Of a stretch of DNA of 38,910 bases, positions 15,676-23,385 are shown piece after piece. The stretch is from DATKDU01 sp035512595 (lineage in GTDB: Bacteria > Planctomycetota > Planctomycetia > Pirellulales > Pirellulaceae), in assembly GCA_035512595.1 (NCBI GenBank), contig DATKDU010000181.1, positions 1-38,910 of the forward strand, in the 5' to 3' direction. Under the pieces are notes generated by a model that saw nothing but the letters and a program-made list of their open reading frames with translations, made no database searches and had not been told where the DNA came from. Positions within the stretch are counted from its first letter, which is position 1; the number at the start of each line of letters is the position of its first letter. A program made the translations under genes and the position numbers.

Positions 15676-16779
15676 CTACTTCTTCGCTGCCGCGAAATGC
15701 TTCTTGATGAAATCCACCGTCCCAATTGGATCCCCGCCGCCGTGGCGCTGCGTCTTGTTTCCTTCCGCGGCGCGATACTGCACGATGCATTCAATACCCA
15801 GCTTGTCCATCTGCTGCTTGAGGGCGATCCCGAGCTTGGGATGATGCACGACCAGTCCCAGGTCGCTGGCGTTGGTGACCTCGACGTTCTGGTAGCTGTA
15901 GTTCAACAGCGCGGGCGGATCGTCTTTGGTCAGGTAGGTGATCGGGGCAGCTTCTTCGTAGCGCTGGTACGCTTCGGGCGTGTCGGCATCGGCGACCTTT
16001 AGCCCATAGAATGGCTCGAAGAACGAATGCCGCTCGAAATTCGGCCGCGGGATGCCGGCCTTCTCGGCGAATCGCGGATCGTACGACGACTGGCCGTTGG
16101 AGACGACCGTGCAGACCAGCCGCGTCGATTCGCGGGCGATGGGATCATCGCTTTTGGGATCGGCGAGATCGTCGTGAAACGCTAGCCACAGGGAAGTCCC
16201 CGCGCCGGCCGAGCCGCCGGTCGAAGCGACCAGTTTGGGATCGAGGTTGTATTCTTGCGCATGGTGGCGAAGGAACTGCAGGGCCCGGCCGCAGTCGAGA
16301 TACTGCCCCGGCGCCGGCAGCACATTCGTAAACCGATAGTTGATTGCCGCGACCGACCACCCTTCGCGGTGAAATGCGCGAATCTCGCCCGCACTCACGG
16401 ACGATTTGTCACCGCCGCGAAACCCGCCGCCGTGGATGTAGAGGACGAGCGGCGTCGGCGTCTTCGATTCGGCAAGATACAGATCGATCTTGTTCCGCTC
16501 ATGCGGCCCGTATGCGACATCGGCATGCGTCGGCTTGATGGCCACGCCGCCGCCTCGGGTGTAGGCGTTCAGTTCCCCCTTGGAAATCGCACCGTCGCTG
16601 TTCGCATCGATCTTGCCAAAGTTGGGCTTTTGATTTTCTGGCAACTCGCCCAGCACGATTTTGCCGTCATTGTTCGCGTCGAGACGAGTGAACAGGTCGT
16701 TCTTGCGCTCTTGAGCAAGAACGGTCATTACGAAAAATGCCGAAAGGGACAGCGAGCAGAATGCCATGAGAATCTTCAT
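15676..16779 (-). CDS. Secreted esterase with N-terminal EF-hand pair
   Basis: A 367-residue exported alpha/beta hydrolase. A signal peptide (1-22) ends VLAQ. Two EF-hand calcium loops follow, DANNDGKIVLGE (34-45) and DANSDGAISKGE (58-69). The hydrolase domain has HGGGF (116-120), nucleophile Ser190 in GGSAGAG and a likely His near the C-terminus (RHGGGDP). EF-hand to esterase fusions are common in secreted planctomycete enzymes; calcium may stabilise the protein or link it to the cell surface (inference). CAGGAGACTGTG precedes the ATG. It is the first gene of a pair with the following esterase, 16 bases apart. The substrate is unknown. Confidence 0.9.
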   Translation of the reverse strand: MKILMAFCSLSLSAFFVMTVLAQERKNDLFTRLDANNDGKIVLGELPENQKPNFGKIDANSDGAISKGELNAYTRGGGVAIKPTHADVAYGPHERNKIDLYLAESKTPTPLVLYIHGGGFRGGDKSSVSAGEIRAFHREGWSVAAINYRFTNVLPAPGQYLDCGRALQFLRHHAQEYNLDPKLVASTGGSAGAGTSLWLAFHDDLADPKSDDPIARESTRLVCTVVSNGQSSYDPRFAEKAGIPRPNFERHSFFEPFYGLKVADADTPEAYQRYEEAAPITYLTKDDPPALLNYSYQNVEVTNASDLGLVVHHPKLGIALKQQMDKLGIECIVQYRAAEGNKTQRHGGGDPIGTVDFIKKHFAAAKK

Positions 16780-16978
16780 CACAGTCTCCTGGAAACAAGG
16801 TGATGCGTGAATCATCGCGATTGCGCGGGGAAATTGCAAATTGCAGTATAGTGACTACATCAACGCGGCGGGTAGGAGGAAACAGGTCGGTCGATGTGAC
16901 CGACGTCTGGGGTTTGATGGCATTGTGCTTGCGCGCACCGGACAGGCGGTGCGGCTACACGATAGGAGACGAGGTAGA

Positions 16979-17127
16979 ATGTGGAACTGGCTGCTTCAGC
17001 ATGACATCCAGGTCGATGAGGTTTGCGATTACAAGCCGCCGGTCCTGTGTACATCGATGGCCGGGCCATCTGTTTCCGCGGCGACTGGGATCAGACGATT
17101 GCGGACATCCGGCACTTTTGGAAATAG
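16979..17127 (+). pseudogene. Small gene disrupted by a single frameshift
   Basis: ATG at 16979 follows a good ribosome site (GGAGACGAGG). Frame 1 reads MWNWLLQHDIQVDEVCDYKP up to about 17045; then a different frame reads VYIDGRAICFRGDWDQTIAD followed by IRHFWK and a TAG at 17127. The two halves join naturally as ...KPPVLVYIDGRA if one base is restored near 17044, giving 49 residues. Neither frame alone makes a sensible product. A sequencing error, a real mutation or a programmed shift would each explain it. The function of such a small protein is unknown. Confidence 0.45.
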
Positions 17128-17277
17128 CGGCAGATCGGGGGCCGAGGTTCGCGCTGCTAGCTTGCTTTTCCGCCAGGATGGTGGCATCTTTAAAGAGGTG
17201 GCCGAGCGTTAAGGCTGGCGCTTGTGGGTCGTGATTCGGATGGAGCGAGATCATGCCTTCCTTGCCGGACGCTGACC

Positions 17278-17784
17278 ATGCAATTGCCATTCGGGATTTC
17301 CGCGGAAGTCGTGGAGCTACTCCGCGAAGCGGCAAGTGAGATCGCCCGGCTCGACCGGCCGGACAACGACGTCTGCCGCCGCCTGAAGGCGCTACAGCAC
17401 CGGATCGTTCCCCTTAGTACGAGCGTGGGCGAGCTGGCCACGCGGATCGATGCGTCTCCGCGCGACGTGCTCGATGCGGCCACTGCCGCTGGGGTGCGCT
17501 GCTTCTGGCATGAAGGCCGGGCGCTCCGGGCGGGGAAAGACCTGCAAGCCTTCTTACAGCAGCCGTCGCACTGGGATCCGGTGCCGGAACTGGAAGTCGA
17601 TCTGTCGCTAGGAACGGCCCAGCAGTTGGCAGAAGAACTGGGGATTTCTCGCGACGAGCTGTTCCTGGGAACGGAGGCGGCAGAAGTCGGTTCAGCCTCG
17701 TCGAAAGCGCCCCGCAAGTTTGTCGCCAGCGAGTCGCACCTTCGCGGCGCAGCGCAAAACGGCAGTTGCGAGCGGAGGGGCTGA
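17278..17784 (+). CDS. Unrecognised 168-residue protein
   Basis: I do not recognise a family. The protein is mostly helical in appearance, with a HTH-like stretch at about 52-75 (GELATRIDASPRDVLDAATA, then AGV). The C-terminal tail contains KAPRKFVASES, resembling the KAARKFAASET tail of the ligase-like protein 3 kb downstream. The start at 17278 has no strong ribosome site and could lie farther upstream. The gene is convergent with the BRCT/MerR/TPR gene, their stops being one base apart. The shared tail motif suggests a link to the ligase system, but that is inference. Confidence 0.6.
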   Translation: MQLPFGISAEVVELLREAASEIARLDRPDNDVCRRLKALQHRIVPLSTSVGELATRIDASPRDVLDAATAAGVRCFWHEGRALRAGKDLQAFLQQPSHWDPVPELEVDLSLGTAQQLAEELGISRDELFLGTEAAEVGSASSKAPRKFVASESHLRGAAQNGSCERRG

Positions 17785-17785
17785 G

Positions 17786-18913
17786 TCAGCGGCGAGTCGA
17801 TTCCAGCCGCTCGCGGGCATAGGCGGCCCACGTGCTGTCGCTATCTCCGGCGAGGTATGCTTGCCACTGAAGTATGGCTTCGTCGCGGCGGCCGATCTCG
17901 ACCAGCGTTTGCGCCAGATTGAAGCGCGCGTCGGCCAGTTGCGGATCGATGGCCAGCGCCTTGCGGTACGCCCCGATCGCTTCTTCGGGCCGATCAAACT
18001 CGGCGAGCACGTTCGCCAGGTTGTTCCAGGCCCCTGCATGCTGTGGATCCAGTTCCGTCGCGTGTCGGTACTGGGCCAGCGCGCCTGCCAAATCGTCGGC
18101 CGCATAGAGCGCGTTGCCGAGGTTAAAGGCGAGTGTCGCATTCGGCCCGCGCTCTACGATCAGCCCCCTATAGATGGCGGCGGACTCCAGCGGCCGCTCG
18201 TCCTCGCACTCGACCGCCCGACGAAAGGTGTCCGCTTCGCTCTCGGTCGCGCCGAAGGGGACTGCTGAGGCGTGAGCGTCGGCATCGAACTCCATCAGCA
18301 TTTGGCCGGTCGGCTCGGCCAGGCGGCCGGCGGGGGTGCGGACGACCAGGCGTCCGACCTCCTCGCTGAGGCAAAGCTCCGCCAGTGGCAGTCCAGCGCT
18401 GGGAAGCCAATGGCTGAGACGCGCCACCGCACGGCACACCTTGGTCAGCGAAATGCCCGACTGGATGAGTTCGGCCAGCGACCGGACCGCAGTCACTTGC
18501 TGGAACTCAAACAGCGGAATGCCGGCACTGACTTCCACCGGGTGAACCAGTCCCGCCGCCAGCCAACGATCGAGCCGGGCCCGCGGAATCTCAAGCGTCT
18601 CGGCCATCTGACTGGCGGTGAATCGCTTGCGGACGCCGGCCGCAACTTCGGCCAGGCCGACCGACCGCAGCCACTGCTCCTCCGGGCAGACTTCGAGCGC
18701 GGCCCCTTGCTGAATCAGCCGGTGGACGCGAGCCATCTGAATCGACGGCCGGCCGCTGCGCTGGAGCTGCGGGCCGCGACTGCCGACGACGACCAGCGAC
18801 GTCGCTGCGGAGAGCCGCTCGGAGAATTCGCCCCCGCCGAGCTCGATGACCCGAGCGGCTTCGGCCCGGGTCATGGATGCCAGTTGACCGACAATGACAA
18901 CCGATTTCGGCAT
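17786..18913 (-). CDS. BRCT - MerR-type HTH - TPR fusion protein
   Basis: A 375-residue protein with three parts. Residues 2-85 look like a BRCT domain: SVVIVGQLASMTRAEAARVI, then a GGGEFSERLSAATSLVVVGS block. Residues 97-165 look like a MerR-type winged helix (FTASQMAETLEIPRARLDRW, then LAAGLVHP). Residues from about 235 hold tetratricopeptide repeats with typical phrases (AFNLGNALYAADDLAGALAQ; AWNNLANVLAEFDRPEEAIG; ARFNLAQTLVEIGRRDEAIL). BRCT modules bind phosphoproteins or DNA ends, MerR helices bind DNA, and TPRs bind proteins. It is divergent from the ligase operon and may regulate it or act with the ligase. The start at 18913 begins the BRCT strand; no strong ribosome site is visible. 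Confidence 0.75.
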   Translation of the reverse strand: MPKSVVIVGQLASMTRAEAARVIELGGGEFSERLSAATSLVVVGSRGPQLQRSGRPSIQMARVHRLIQQGAALEVCPEEQWLRSVGLAEVAAGVRKRFTASQMAETLEIPRARLDRWLAAGLVHPVEVSAGIPLFEFQQVTAVRSLAELIQSGISLTKVCRAVARLSHWLPSAGLPLAELCLSEEVGRLVVRTPAGRLAEPTGQMLMEFDADAHASAVPFGATESEADTFRRAVECEDERPLESAAIYRGLIVERGPNATLAFNLGNALYAADDLAGALAQYRHATELDPQHAGAWNNLANVLAEFDRPEEAIGAYRKALAIDPQLADARFNLAQTLVEIGRRDEAILQWQAYLAGDSDSTWAAYARERLESTRR

Positions 18914-18926
18914 CAGGGGCTTTCGG

Positions 18927-19022
18927 CCGGGGAGGAATCGAGCCCGCAAATTTTCGCTGATTCCCCAGGCCTGTCCACCAGCCAAGCGCCGGCGGCCTGA
19001 CCGGGGAAATCGAGCCGCAAAT
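18927..19022. promoter_or_regulatory. Direct repeat in the divergent promoter region
   Basis: Two similar direct copies of about 22-25 bases, CCGGGGA..AATCGAGCC.GCAAAT, start at 18927 and 19001, 74 bases apart, close to seven helical turns. They lie between the BRCT/MerR/TPR gene and the divergent ligase operon, where a MerR-like protein might bind two sites. Further right, ATAGCGTGCTATGCTAGC (19039-19056) has palindromic character and could contain a -10 element. Direct evidence is the repeat only. Confidence 0.45.
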
Positions 19023-19086
19023 CTGCTGGCACCGTGATGATAGCGTGCTATGCTAGCGGACCGCCCATTTTGCACGGGGATTTTCC

Positions 19087-19707
19087 ATGGCCAAGCCGCT
19101 CGTTTTTCAGTGGCGCGACCGACAGATCAGCTTCCAAATGGCCAAGGTCGATCGGGCCCGGCTGTACGGCTTCAAGGAAACCGAGGTACTCGACGACAAG
19201 GGGCAGAAATGCAGCCTGGCGACCCTCGCCCAGGACGGTCAGACGGTCGTCGGCCGCGGCGGAGCCTGCTTCGGCACCGTCACTGTGGACGGAATGTGGA
19301 TCGAAAAGAGCCAGCTTTCTCCGGTCGATCCGGCCGGCCAGACGCTGCAGCCGGTGCCATCCTCCTTCGCGGCTCCGGTGCCGCTGACGGAAGTGGTGAC
19401 GACGGAGGATTACCTCGATAGCGCCGTACGAGCGATCTACTTGATGGAATCGGAGGACGACATCGCTCCGCTGCACGAGGAACTGAAGCAGGGGACGATC
19501 TACCGCTTTGCGTACAGCTTCCGGGGCGGGCTCGAGCCCGATCAGGGATTCCTGCTGGCGAACTCCGAGGGGAAGGTGTTCTGCGCGATCGGCAAGCCGA
19601 GCAAAGTGGAGTTCCTCGCTCTGGCACAGGCGGCACCGGCGGTGGAAGACGAGGAGTCGGCTGCGGATGAAGAGGACGTGGATGCAATGGATTTCAGCAT
19701 GATGTAG
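19087..19707 (+). CDS. Unrecognised 206-residue protein, first gene of ligase operon
   Basis: No family recognised. The N-terminal half is beta-rich in appearance (PLVFQWRDRQISFQMAKVDR; QTVVGRGGACFGTVTVDG), the middle holds YLDSAVRAIYLMES, and the C-terminal tail is strongly acidic (VEDEESAADEEDVDAMDFSM). There is no signal peptide or membrane segment, so it is cytoplasmic. A GGGGA lies upstream of the ATG. It is followed 51 bases later by the next operon gene. The conserved-looking core and tight association with the ligase gene suggest an accessory or substrate-recognition role; this is inference. Confidence 0.75.
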   Translation: MAKPLVFQWRDRQISFQMAKVDRARLYGFKETEVLDDKGQKCSLATLAQDGQTVVGRGGACFGTVTVDGMWIEKSQLSPVDPAGQTLQPVPSSFAAPVPLTEVVTTEDYLDSAVRAIYLMESEDDIAPLHEELKQGTIYRFAYSFRGGLEPDQGFLLANSEGKVFCAIGKPSKVEFLALAQAAPAVEDEESAADEEDVDAMDFSMM

Positions 19708-19758
19708 CGCGCAGGTCATGGATCGGCCGTGGTTGGAAAACATCACCTCAGGTGAGCC

Positions 19759-20505
19759 ATGGCGGAAATCAATCTGTTCAACAGCATGGGGCGCGACGCC
19801 GTCGTGCGGATGCAGTCCCTGAGCACCGCGCTGCGGGTGCGCTGGCTCGATCCGGCGGGGCGGCAGGCCAGCACGGCGCGGGTCATTAAGTCGGCCATCG
19901 ACGACGATCTCGACGCGCTCGTTGAGCAGCAAGGCGACTTGCGGGGGGTCGGGGCCGCCATCCGCGACGGCGATCCGGAGATCAATGCCGAGGTCGCCGG
20001 CCGACTGCTTCAGGAGACGTCGCGGGTCTATGTCAACCGCTCGCGAAGGATCGTCCATCGCGTCCACGAGTGGGAGATCATCCGCAATCCGGATGGCACG
20101 GAGCGCGAGCGGCGGCGGCGAGTGATTCCCGACGCCAATGTCGGCGCCGACCTCCCGGCGCTGAAGTGGAGCGGCGTGCTGATCCCCAAAAAAGACGCTG
20201 TGTGCCGTTTCGTCTTCGTGCAGAAGATGCAACTGGCGCACATCAACGGCCTGACCTACGACTTCCTCTACGGCATGGCCAAGGAACTGGAGGAAAAAGA
20301 CAGCCTGCTCCTATTGGGCGCCGGTCCGAAGTCCAACCAGCCTCTCGTCCTCCGCCGCAACAGCACCCCGTACCGCGGATTTTTGGAGGGGCGGACGCGC
20401 GGCGACACCTACCGCCTGGTGCTGCACCTGTCGAACCTCGAGCTCAAGGCTCCCGAGGCCAGCGCTCCCGTTCCCCCGGCTGCCGAGGAGAAACCCGCAT
20501 GCTAG
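19759..20505 (+). CDS. Unrecognised 248-residue protein coupled to ligase gene
   Basis: No family recognised. The protein is charged and soluble, with many Arg residues in the middle (RNPDGTERERRRRVIPDANV) and a Pro/Ala-rich C-terminal tail. KWSGVLIPKKDAVCRFVFVQ and INGLTYDFLYGMAKELEEKD look like an ordered core. AGGTGAG precedes the start. Its last codons overlap the next start: the ligase ATG at 20499 lies inside GCATGCTAG, so the two are translationally coupled. This implies equimolar synthesis and probably a physical partnership. Length and frame are certain; function is unknown. Confidence 0.8.
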   Translation: MAEINLFNSMGRDAVVRMQSLSTALRVRWLDPAGRQASTARVIKSAIDDDLDALVEQQGDLRGVGAAIRDGDPEINAEVAGRLLQETSRVYVNRSRRIVHRVHEWEIIRNPDGTERERRRRVIPDANVGADLPALKWSGVLIPKKDAVCRFVFVQKMQLAHINGLTYDFLYGMAKELEEKDSLLLLGAGPKSNQPLVLRRNSTPYRGFLEGRTRGDTYRLVLHLSNLELKAPEASAPVPPAAEEKPAC

Positions 20506-22151
20506 CCACCCTCCTCGATCCCGGTCGCGTCGAAATTAAGCTCGCGGGCTACGGCACTGCGCCGGCCACGGCACTCGCCGATCCGCTTCTGTTGATGAAG
20601 GTTCAGGACTATCGGCGGGCCGCGGCATCCCGCCTGTATCCGCTCGAAGGGGCCGACATTGCCGAGCGGATCCCTGCCACGGAAATGCACGTCAGCCTGA
20701 AGGTCGATGGCGAGTTCACCGTCCTCGTCTTTCGCCAGGGGGAAGCGTTCACCCTCAATCCCGGGGGCACGGTCCGCGTCGGACTGCCCCTCTTGGACGA
20801 AGCGGCGCGGCTGCTGTCGAAGGCCGGCATTAAAGAGGCGATGATTGCCGGCGAGTTGTATCTGGCCCGCGACGACCGCCGGCCGCGGGTGCAGGACGTC
20901 GTCAGTGCCGCCGGACGGCCGACGTCCGCCACCGAGCTCAATCTGCTCCGCTTCGCGGCATTCGACCTGATTTCCATCAATGGGGCGCCTCTTTCGGCCG
21001 CGTTTCGCGATACGTGGCAGCAGCTCGTGAAGCTCCTAGAAGGGGGCGACCGGGTTCATCCGGTGGAGGCCCGGTGGCTCAGCAAGCCCGACCAGGTGCG
21101 CGAGTTGTATGCCGAGTGGGTCGAGAAGAAAGGGGCCGAGGGGCTCGTGGCCCGCAGCGATGCGGCGGGCAGCTTCAAGATCAAGCCGCGGCACAATCTC
21201 GACGTGGCGGTGATCGGTTTCTCGGAATCGGCCGGGGACCGGGCGGGCCTTTTGCACGACATGCTCGTGGCCGTCCTGCGGCGAGAAGGGACGTTCCACG
21301 TGTTGGGGCGCGTCGGCGGCGGCTTCGATGACGACCAGCGGAAGGAGATGCTCAGCGACCTCAAGGACATGGTCACGCATAGTGAATATGCCGAGGTCAG
21401 CTCGGACCACGTCGCCTACCAAATGGTCCGGCCGGAGTGGGTCGTCGAGATTAGTTGCCTCGACCTCGTGTCGCAGAACACGCGCGGCGGGCCGGTGAGC
21501 CGGATGGTCCTCGACTGGCACGCCAACAACGGCCATTCGCTCTATCGCACGCTCCGGCGAATGCCGCTGGCGAGCGTGATCTCGCCGCAGTTCGTCCGCC
21601 GCCGCGAAGACAAGCAAGTACAGCCGACCGACGTGCGGATCACGCAGGTCGCCGACCTGGTTGAATTGCCGCAGGCCGAAAAAGACTCGCGGCAGCTCGT
21701 CCTTCCCAAGAGCGAAGTGCTCCGCCGCGAGGTGTACGTCAAGGAGCTCAAGGGGGAGACGATGGTCCGCAAGCTGCTACTGTGGAAAACGCACAAGGAT
21801 CAGATTGCGGAGGATTACCCGGCGTACGTCGTGCATCTGACCGACTTCAGCCCCAACCGCAAGGACCCGCTGGCCCGCGACATGCGGATCTCCAGCAGCT
21901 TCGAGCAGATCCAGCAGTTATTCGACGAGTTGAAAGCGGAAAACATCACCAAGGGATGGAACTTGTATGGGCAGTTGCAGGCGGCACCTGCCGCGGCTGT
22001 GCCGGCAGCAGTTCCACCTGCTGCTGCGCCCGCCGCTGCCGAAGCCGAGCCAGCTCCCCAGAAGAAAGCGGCTCGAAAGTTCGCGGCCAGCGAAACCGAA
22101 TCGCCGCCTCCGGCCAAGGCCAAAGCTCCGCGAAAGAAGAAGTCCGGCTAG
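20499..22151 (+). CDS. ATP-dependent DNA/RNA ligase-like nucleotidyltransferase with extended C-terminus
   Basis: A 550-residue protein bearing the covalent nucleotidyltransferase motifs: I, K68 in SLKVDGEF; III, E119 in IAGELYL; IIIa, FAAFDLISI (about 152-160); IV, E214 in GAEGLVARS; V, SFKIKPRHNLDVAVIGF (about 225-241). An OB-fold-like region follows (about 265-330: GRVGGGFDDDQRKEM, then MVRPEWVVEISCLDL). This is the ligase catalytic core. Another 200 residues with no recognised domain lie after it, ending in an Ala/Pro/Lys linker (KKAARKFAASE). No NHEJ polymerase, Ku or helicase gene is near. It should seal nicks in DNA or RNA using ATP, but the polynucleotide is not shown by sequence. Coupled to the preceding gene; faces the vWA gene 16 bases away. 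Confidence 0.82.
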   Translation: MLATLLDPGRVEIKLAGYGTAPATALADPLLLMKVQDYRRAAASRLYPLEGADIAERIPATEMHVSLKVDGEFTVLVFRQGEAFTLNPGGTVRVGLPLLDEAARLLSKAGIKEAMIAGELYLARDDRRPRVQDVVSAAGRPTSATELNLLRFAAFDLISINGAPLSAAFRDTWQQLVKLLEGGDRVHPVEARWLSKPDQVRELYAEWVEKKGAEGLVARSDAAGSFKIKPRHNLDVAVIGFSESAGDRAGLLHDMLVAVLRREGTFHVLGRVGGGFDDDQRKEMLSDLKDMVTHSEYAEVSSDHVAYQMVRPEWVVEISCLDLVSQNTRGGPVSRMVLDWHANNGHSLYRTLRRMPLASVISPQFVRRREDKQVQPTDVRITQVADLVELPQAEKDSRQLVLPKSEVLRREVYVKELKGETMVRKLLLWKTHKDQIAEDYPAYVVHLTDFSPNRKDPLARDMRISSSFEQIQQLFDELKAENITKGWNLYGQLQAAPAAAVPAAVPPAAAPAAAEAEPAPQKKAARKFAASETESPPPAKAKAPRKKKSG

Positions 22152-22167
22152 GAATGCCGCCGGCGTG

Positions 22168-23376
22168 CTATTTCCCCTTGGCGGAATGCGTGATCCGGTC
22201 CGCCAAGGCGACGAGATTGGCGCCGCGCAGCGCCCCTTCCAAAAGCTCCGGCAGTCGCTGCGGCGTGCAGGCAAAGCAGGGGATTCCCATTCCGGCCAGC
22301 TTCCGCGCGAGCTGCTCGTCGAAGCAGGGAGTGCCGCTGTCGTTCAGTGCTAGTAAGCACATGACGCGGACGCCCGAGGCGACCATGTCCCCCAGCCGCC
22401 GGACGAGCTGCGCCTGGTTGCCTCCTTCAAACAGGTCGGTGATCAGGATAAAGAGCGTGCTCTTGGGCTCCTGGATGAACTGCTCGCAGTAGCCGACGGA
22501 CTTGTTGATGTCGGTCCCGCCGCCGAGCTGCACGCCGAAGAGCATATCGACCGGATCGTTGCCGCACTGCTCGGTGAGATCGACGACCTCGGTGTCGAAG
22601 GCGATGACGTGCGTTTCCAGGGCGGGCAGGCTGGCGAAGATCGAGCCGCAGACCGCGCCATAGACGACCGAGTCTGCCATCGAGCCGCTCTGGTCCATGT
22701 CCACGATCACGGTCCAGTTGTTCGACCGCTGGGCTCGCGAATAGAAATAGACCCGCTCGGGTATGATCGTCTTGAGGTCTGGATGGTAGTTCTTCAGGTT
22801 GCGGCCGATCGTCCATTTCCAGTCGATCGAGCTGGCGCTGGGAAGGGGCGAGTGCTCGCGGCGGTTGAGCGCCCCCAGGACCGCCTGCCGGATTTTCTGC
22901 TCGAGGGCCAGCTTGATCTGCTCGACGACTGCCCGGACGACCATGCGGGCGGTCTCCTTCGTCCGCTCGGGGATCTGCCCCTTAAGCGACATCAGCGTGC
23001 CGACGAGCTGCACGTTGGGCTGAACGTTCTTCAGCATTTCGGGCTCGAACAGGAGCTGCTTGAGCCCGCGCCGTTCGATGGCGTCCTGCTGGATGACCGT
23101 GACCACGTCCTCCTGGAAGTAGTTGCGGATGTCGCCGAGCCACTTGGCCAGCCGCGGCGAGGACCCTCCCAGCCCGGCCGAGCGCTGTCGGCCGTCCCCT
23201 TCCTCTGCCGTCTCGTCGTAGATCGCCGACAGCGCTTCATCCATTTCGAGCTGCTCGGCCGACAGCGAGCAGCCGCCGGGGCGCATTTGGGAAAGGCAAT
23301 CCTGCGAGTCCTTGCCCAGGACGAGCCGCCAGCGATTGAGTTGTTCGGGTTGGAAGGGAGTGGTCATCGGGCGCAT
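22168..23376 (-). CDS. yehP: von Willebrand factor A domain protein, YehP-like
   Basis: A 402-residue cytoplasmic protein, close to the size of E. coli YehP. The N-terminal 200 residues are helical and unassigned. The vWA domain starts at about 220 with the MIDAS motif DMDQSGSM (D228, S230, S232), the threonine loop GGGTDINKS and a further FDTEVVDLTE block. Metal-dependent protein binding is expected. vWA proteins typically work with MoxR-type ATPases, as substrate adaptors or subunits of a remodelling complex, and one is encoded here in the same operon. The start at 23376 leaves a 9-base gap after the DUF5682 stop, matching the spacing of other genes in the operon; 23367 is an alternative. 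Gene name by similarity from memory. Confidence 0.88.
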   Translation of the reverse strand: MRPMTTPFQPEQLNRWRLVLGKDSQDCLSQMRPGGCSLSAEQLEMDEALSAIYDETAEEGDGRQRSAGLGGSSPRLAKWLGDIRNYFQEDVVTVIQQDAIERRGLKQLLFEPEMLKNVQPNVQLVGTLMSLKGQIPERTKETARMVVRAVVEQIKLALEQKIRQAVLGALNRREHSPLPSASSIDWKWTIGRNLKNYHPDLKTIIPERVYFYSRAQRSNNWTVIVDMDQSGSMADSVVYGAVCGSIFASLPALETHVIAFDTEVVDLTEQCGNDPVDMLFGVQLGGGTDINKSVGYCEQFIQEPKSTLFILITDLFEGGNQAQLVRRLGDMVASGVRVMCLLALNDSGTPCFDEQLARKLAGMGIPCFACTPQRLPELLEGALRGANLVALADRITHSAKGK

Positions 23377-23385
23377 CCGCGATTC

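Noticed and set aside
16800..17234. Plus-strand 144-codon frame before the 168-residue gene
   Set aside because: Only part of it overlaps the frameshifted small gene and it reads the wrong frame elsewhere.
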